Shown here one piece after another: positions 5,215-7,490 of a stretch of 7,490 nt of DNA; the first letter of the stretch is position 1, and every line of letters starts with the position of its first letter. The stretch lies in the NCBI GenBank assembly GCA_002455915.1, contig DKLU01000273.1, positions 1 to 7,490 of the forward strand, given 5' to 3'. The translations under genes were made by a program, and so were the position numbers. This DNA is from Chryseobacterium sp. UBA6632 (GTDB lineage: Bacteria > Bacteroidota > Bacteroidia > Flavobacteriales > Weeksellaceae). The notes under the pieces are model-generated. The model did no database searches and had not been told where the DNA came from. It was given only the letters and a program-made list of their open reading frames with translations.

Positions 5215-5622
5215 ATGCTACACATCGACATACACAGTTTTTCGTACAAGAAAGGAGGAATTCCAAAAGATGAATCCGGAAACGGAGGTGGTTTTACATT
5301 TGATTGCCGCGGAATTTTAAATCCCGGAAGAATTGAAGAATACAAAATTCAAACAGGAAACGACATTGGCGTTCAGGAATATCTTGAAACAAAAACCGAA
5401 ATGCCGAAATTTTTAGATTTAATAAAAAACATCGTTTCTATTAACATCGATAATTATCTGGAAAGAGGTTTTGAAAACCTTCAGATCAATTTCGGATGTA
5501 CTGGCGGACAACACAGATCGGTTTATTCAGCAATAAAAATTGCAGAATTCATCAAGGAAAAATATCCTGAAGGCACAGAAATAAGCCTTCATCACGACGA
5601 ACAACATCAACTTAATCATTAG
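5215..5622 (+). CDS. Stand-alone RapZ C-terminal-domain protein
   Basis: A 135-residue protein matching only the C-terminal domain of the RNase adapter RapZ. Matching segments are FSYKKGGIPKD (9-19), FTFDCRGILNPG (27-38), TGND (47-50) and the signature GCTGGQHRSVY (94-104), which aligns with GCTGGKHRSVY in E. coli RapZ. In E. coli this domain binds glucosamine-6-phosphate and controls GlmZ RNA decay. The N-terminal Walker-type ATPase domain is absent, and the C terminus (HHDEQHQLNH) lacks the Lys-Arg-Lys cluster that E. coli RapZ uses for RNA. It lies 54 bases after an AmgK-like kinase and 96 bases before a MurU-like nucleotidyltransferase on the same strand, so a role in amino-sugar-phosphate sensing or processing is the best inference. 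The ATG at 5215 has an A-rich leader and begins at the first domain strand, so the protein is complete rather than truncated. Confidence 0.88.
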   Translation: MLHIDIHSFSYKKGGIPKDESGNGGGFTFDCRGILNPGRIEEYKIQTGNDIGVQEYLETKTEMPKFLDLIKNIVSINIDNYLERGFENLQINFGCTGGQHRSVYSAIKIAEFIKEKYPEGTEISLHHDEQHQLNH

Positions 5623-5713
5623 TAATAAGCAATGTGCAATAAGTAATATTTTCACCCTGTTAATATTATGTAAGCATTTTAAAATTACTCATTACCAATT
5701 ATTCATTACTCAT
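5618..5713. repeat. Inverted pair of 7-base-period repeats
   Basis: The left arm (5622-5647) reads as four GYAAT units spaced every seven bases; the right arm (5685-5713) reads as four ATTAY units with the same period in the opposite orientation. Over 30 aligned positions (5618-5647 against the reverse complement of 5684-5713) 22 match, so the transcript could fold into a long imperfect hairpin around about 36 bases. The left arm overlaps the RapZ-C stop codon and the right arm ends five bases before the next ATG. Confidence 0.7.
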
Positions 5714-5718
5714 ACTAT

Positions 5719-6432
5719 ATGAAGGCTTTAATTTTCGCAGCAGGAAAAGGAACAAGACTCAAACCTTTTACAGATCATCATCCGAAAGCATTAGCAAAGG
5801 TGAACGGAGTTCCGCTTTTGGAAAGAAATATCAACTATCTTAAAGGTTTTGGAATTAATGATTTTGTGATCAATATCCATCATTTTGGAAATCAAATTGT
5901 TGATTTTTTAAAGCAAAACAACAACTTTAACTGTAAAATAGAAATCTCCGACGAAAGCGAAGGATTGCTGGAAACTGGAGGCGGCTTGATTTTTGCTAGA
6001 AAGTTTCTTGATCTTGGGGAAGATTTTCTGATCATGAATGCAGATATCTTAACGAATATAGATATCAATGCTTTTGTAGAGTATCACAAAAAGATAAAAG
6101 ATTTTGCTACATTAGCCGTTTCTGATAGAGAAAGTTCAAGAAAACTACTCTTTAATGATGAGATGGTATTGAGAGGTTGGCTGAATGTACAAAGCGGTGA
6201 GCAAAGGCTTGCAGAGTTTAACAAAGGCTTTAAGGCACTTGCTTTTAGTGGCGTTCACTGCATCAACCCTTCGATCTTTGATAAAATAAAAAGAACAGGC
6301 AAATTTTCTGTTATGGAAGAATATCTGGATCTGATGTTAACAGAACATATTCATGGTTTTGTGCACGACAGCATCCTTATCGATGTGGGAAGACCAGAAT
6401 CTGTGATAGAAGCCGAAAAATATTTTAAATAA
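5719..6432 (+). CDS. MurU-like sugar-1-phosphate nucleotidyltransferase
   Basis: A 237-residue cytoplasmic nucleotidyltransferase of the NTP-transferase family (COG1208). The nucleotide-binding motif AAGKGTRLKPFT is at 7-18, with the nearby Lys23 of the PKALA segment. The sugar-pocket motif LETGGG is at 84-89. Asp109 (NADI) and Asp222 (IDVGRPE) are the likely metal-binding residues. The LETGGG and DVG-x-PE features and the short length without a hexapeptide acyltransferase domain resemble Pseudomonas MurU, which makes UDP-MurNAc from MurNAc 1-phosphate and UTP. An AmgK-like kinase in the same operon supports this. A mannose- or heptose-1-phosphate nucleotidyltransferase with another NTP is the main alternative. 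The ATG at 5719 begins directly at the first beta strand. The stop is six bases before the LOG gene, implying one transcript. Confidence 0.88.
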   Translation: MKALIFAAGKGTRLKPFTDHHPKALAKVNGVPLLERNINYLKGFGINDFVINIHHFGNQIVDFLKQNNNFNCKIEISDESEGLLETGGGLIFARKFLDLGEDFLIMNADILTNIDINAFVEYHKKIKDFATLAVSDRESSRKLLFNDEMVLRGWLNVQSGEQRLAEFNKGFKALAFSGVHCINPSIFDKIKRTGKFSVMEEYLDLMLTEHIHGFVHDSILIDVGRPESVIEAEKYFK

Positions 6433-6438
6433 AAACTT

Positions 6439-7191
6439 ATGATGGAAATTGATGGAAGAGATGAAAGTTTGGTAAATCCGGAATTGGATGTAAATGAAAC
6501 AAAACTTCATAATAGTTTAAGACAAAAAACCTGGGACGAAACCATTACTAAAGACAGCTGGATGGTTTTCAAAGTAATGGCTGAATTTGTAGACGGCTAC
6601 GAAAAACTGGCTAAAATTGGGCCTTGCGTTTCTATTTTTGGTTCTGCAAGACTAAAGCCGGAAAGCAAATATTACGAAATGGCGGTTGAGCTTGCCGAAA
6701 AAATCACCAAAATTGGTTTCGGAATCATCACTGGCGGCGGTCCCGGAATTATGGAAGCAGGAAACAAAGGCGCTTTCAATGCTCAAGGAAAATCGATCGG
6801 ATTGAATATTGATCTTCCTTTTGAGCAACATTTTAATCCTTATATCAACAAATCGTATTCGATGAATTTTGATTACTTCTTCGTGAGAAAAGTAATGTTT
6901 GTAAAATATTCTCAAGGTTTTGTGGTGATGCCCGGCGGTTTCGGAACTTTAGACGAGCTTACGGAAGCTTTAACTTTAATTCAGACCAATAAAATTGGAA
7001 AATTTCCGATCGTTTTGGTAGGTTCAGAATTCTGGAACGGATTATTAGGTTGGTTTAAAGAAACTTTACTGAAAGAAGGAATGATACACGAAGATGATCT
7101 TGATCTTTATCGTGTGGTAGATACCGCAGACGAAGCTGTAGCGCACATTAAGGCATTTTACGATAAGTACTCTGTGAATGTAAACTTCTAA
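6439..7191 (+). CDS. LOG-family (TIGR00730) nucleotide phosphoribohydrolase
   Basis: A 250-residue cytoplasmic Rossmann-fold protein of the LOG/lysine-decarboxylase-like family. The paired signatures are GGGPGIMEAGNKGA (99-112) and PGGFGTLDE (165-173), with the conserved Arg150-Lys151 between them. Family members hydrolyse nucleoside 5'-monophosphates to free base and ribose 5-phosphate (plant and bacterial LOG, PpnN); the name lysine decarboxylase seen in databases is a historical error. About 60 extra N-terminal residues precede the core, and the length fits the single-domain class rather than the larger PpnN. ATG 6439 and ATG 6442 are adjacent; the first is taken. It starts six bases after the MurU-like stop, so it is translated from the same mRNA. 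Its substrate nucleotide, and whether it serves nucleotide-sugar turnover, are not shown by the sequence. Confidence 0.9.
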   Translation: MMEIDGRDESLVNPELDVNETKLHNSLRQKTWDETITKDSWMVFKVMAEFVDGYEKLAKIGPCVSIFGSARLKPESKYYEMAVELAEKITKIGFGIITGGGPGIMEAGNKGAFNAQGKSIGLNIDLPFEQHFNPYINKSYSMNFDYFFVRKVMFVKYSQGFVVMPGGFGTLDELTEALTLIQTNKIGKFPIVLVGSEFWNGLLGWFKETLLKEGMIHEDDLDLYRVVDTADEAVAHIKAFYDKYSVNVNF

Positions 7192-7249
7192 TTGGCATAT
7201 TATTTGTGACTTAAACATAACAAAGATGATTGTAAATCTATTAATTAAG

Positions 7250-7490
7250 ATGAAAAAACTTTTATATATATCAGGAATTTTAACATGTTTTATGTTAATG
7301 AGTTTTATGTATGTAGACTTTTTCTCTTCAATGACAAAGGTGGATTATATTGATGGAAGCAAGACATTGAAGTTTACCACAAAGATGAATACTGGTCATA
7401 TTTCAGATGCCATTAAAATAAATCCCAACACCGCAGGTTTTGAAGCAGAAGTAAAAAAATACGTAAATAATAATTTTGATGTGTACGTGA
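7250..7490 (+). CDS. Small exported protein, DUF6702-like (3' end outside window)
   Basis: Eighty codons of a gene running off the window. The N terminus has two lysines followed by a hydrophobic run (about residues 4-22), which looks like a signal peptide or single membrane anchor; no lipobox is evident after the hydrophobic core. The mature part (SMTKVDYIDGSKTLKFTTKM, about residues 27-46) resembles the DUF6702 family, short periplasmic or surface proteins of Bacteroidota often next to an M1 peptidase; this rests on memory of the pattern. An in-frame ATG at 7226 would add eight residues, but 7250 gives the more standard MKK signal start. The LOG stop is 58 bases upstream with no terminator between, so read-through is possible. 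A loose promoter-like TATTATTTG lies at 7198-7206, one base longer than the TAnnTTTG consensus. Confidence 0.6.
   Translation, partial: MKKLLYISGILTCFMLMSFMYVDFFSSMTKVDYIDGSKTLKFTTKMNTGHISDAIKINPNTAGFEAEVKKYVNNNFDVYV

Noticed and set aside
6439..7191. Lysine decarboxylase
   Set aside because: The GGGPGIMEA and PGGFGTLDE motifs define the LOG phosphoribohydrolase family; the lysine decarboxylase label is a known misannotation and there is no PLP-binding site.
7198..7206. TATTATTTG as a promoter for the last gene
   Set aside because: It has one extra base compared with TAnnTTTG and no -33 element, so it is mentioned only as a weak possibility.

Overview
The window looks like chromosomal DNA from a low-GC member of the Bacteroidota, class Flavobacteriia, probably close to Chryseobacterium. 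The evidence is a TonB-dependent receptor ending in phenylalanine, three exact copies of the Bacteroidota -7 promoter octamer (TAnnTTTG form, here TATATTTG), A-rich leaders with no Shine-Dalgarno sequence, and an exosortase-F gene pair typical of flavobacteria. The genus is inferred from protein similarity recalled from memory, not from a search.

Layout. Positions 1-377 hold the last 124 codons of a TonB-dependent receptor, closed by a strong GC-rich terminator. A promoter then drives a 143-residue four-helix membrane protein of unknown function (472-903). After a nested palindrome comes asd (984-1976), aspartate-semialdehyde dehydrogenase. A terminator ends only about 9 bases before the next start, a cation diffusion facilitator (2031-3029). 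Facing it on the minus strand is a two-gene unit: xrtF (4091-3561) and, overlapping it by 14 bases, an exosortase F-associated membrane protein (3574-3122). A 49-bp divergent promoter region (4092-4140) with two mirrored TATATTTG boxes separates xrtF from a plus-strand run of four genes.

The plus-strand run (4141-7191) is the most interesting part. It encodes an aminoglycoside-phosphotransferase-fold sugar kinase, a free-standing protein matching the C-terminal sugar-phosphate-sensing domain of RapZ, a MurU-like sugar-1-phosphate nucleotidyltransferase, and a LOG-family nucleotide phosphoribohydrolase. The kinase and nucleotidyltransferase resemble AmgK and MurU, which turn free MurNAc/GlcNAc into nucleotide sugars during peptidoglycan recycling. 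A RapZ-C protein placed between them suggests a direct amino-sugar-phosphate sensing, carrying or processing role, without the N-terminal ATPase domain or the basic RNA-binding tail of E. coli RapZ. This is the best candidate for an under-described system here; the sugar substrate is inference.

The window ends inside a small exported protein resembling DUF6702 (7250 onward). Intergenic spaces carry several repeat-like structures: a nested palindrome before asd, an inverted pair of 7-base-period repeats between the RapZ-C and MurU-like genes, and an ATTYGTG cluster at the 3' end of the exosortase pair. I saw no tRNA, rRNA, CRISPR array or insertion sequence.
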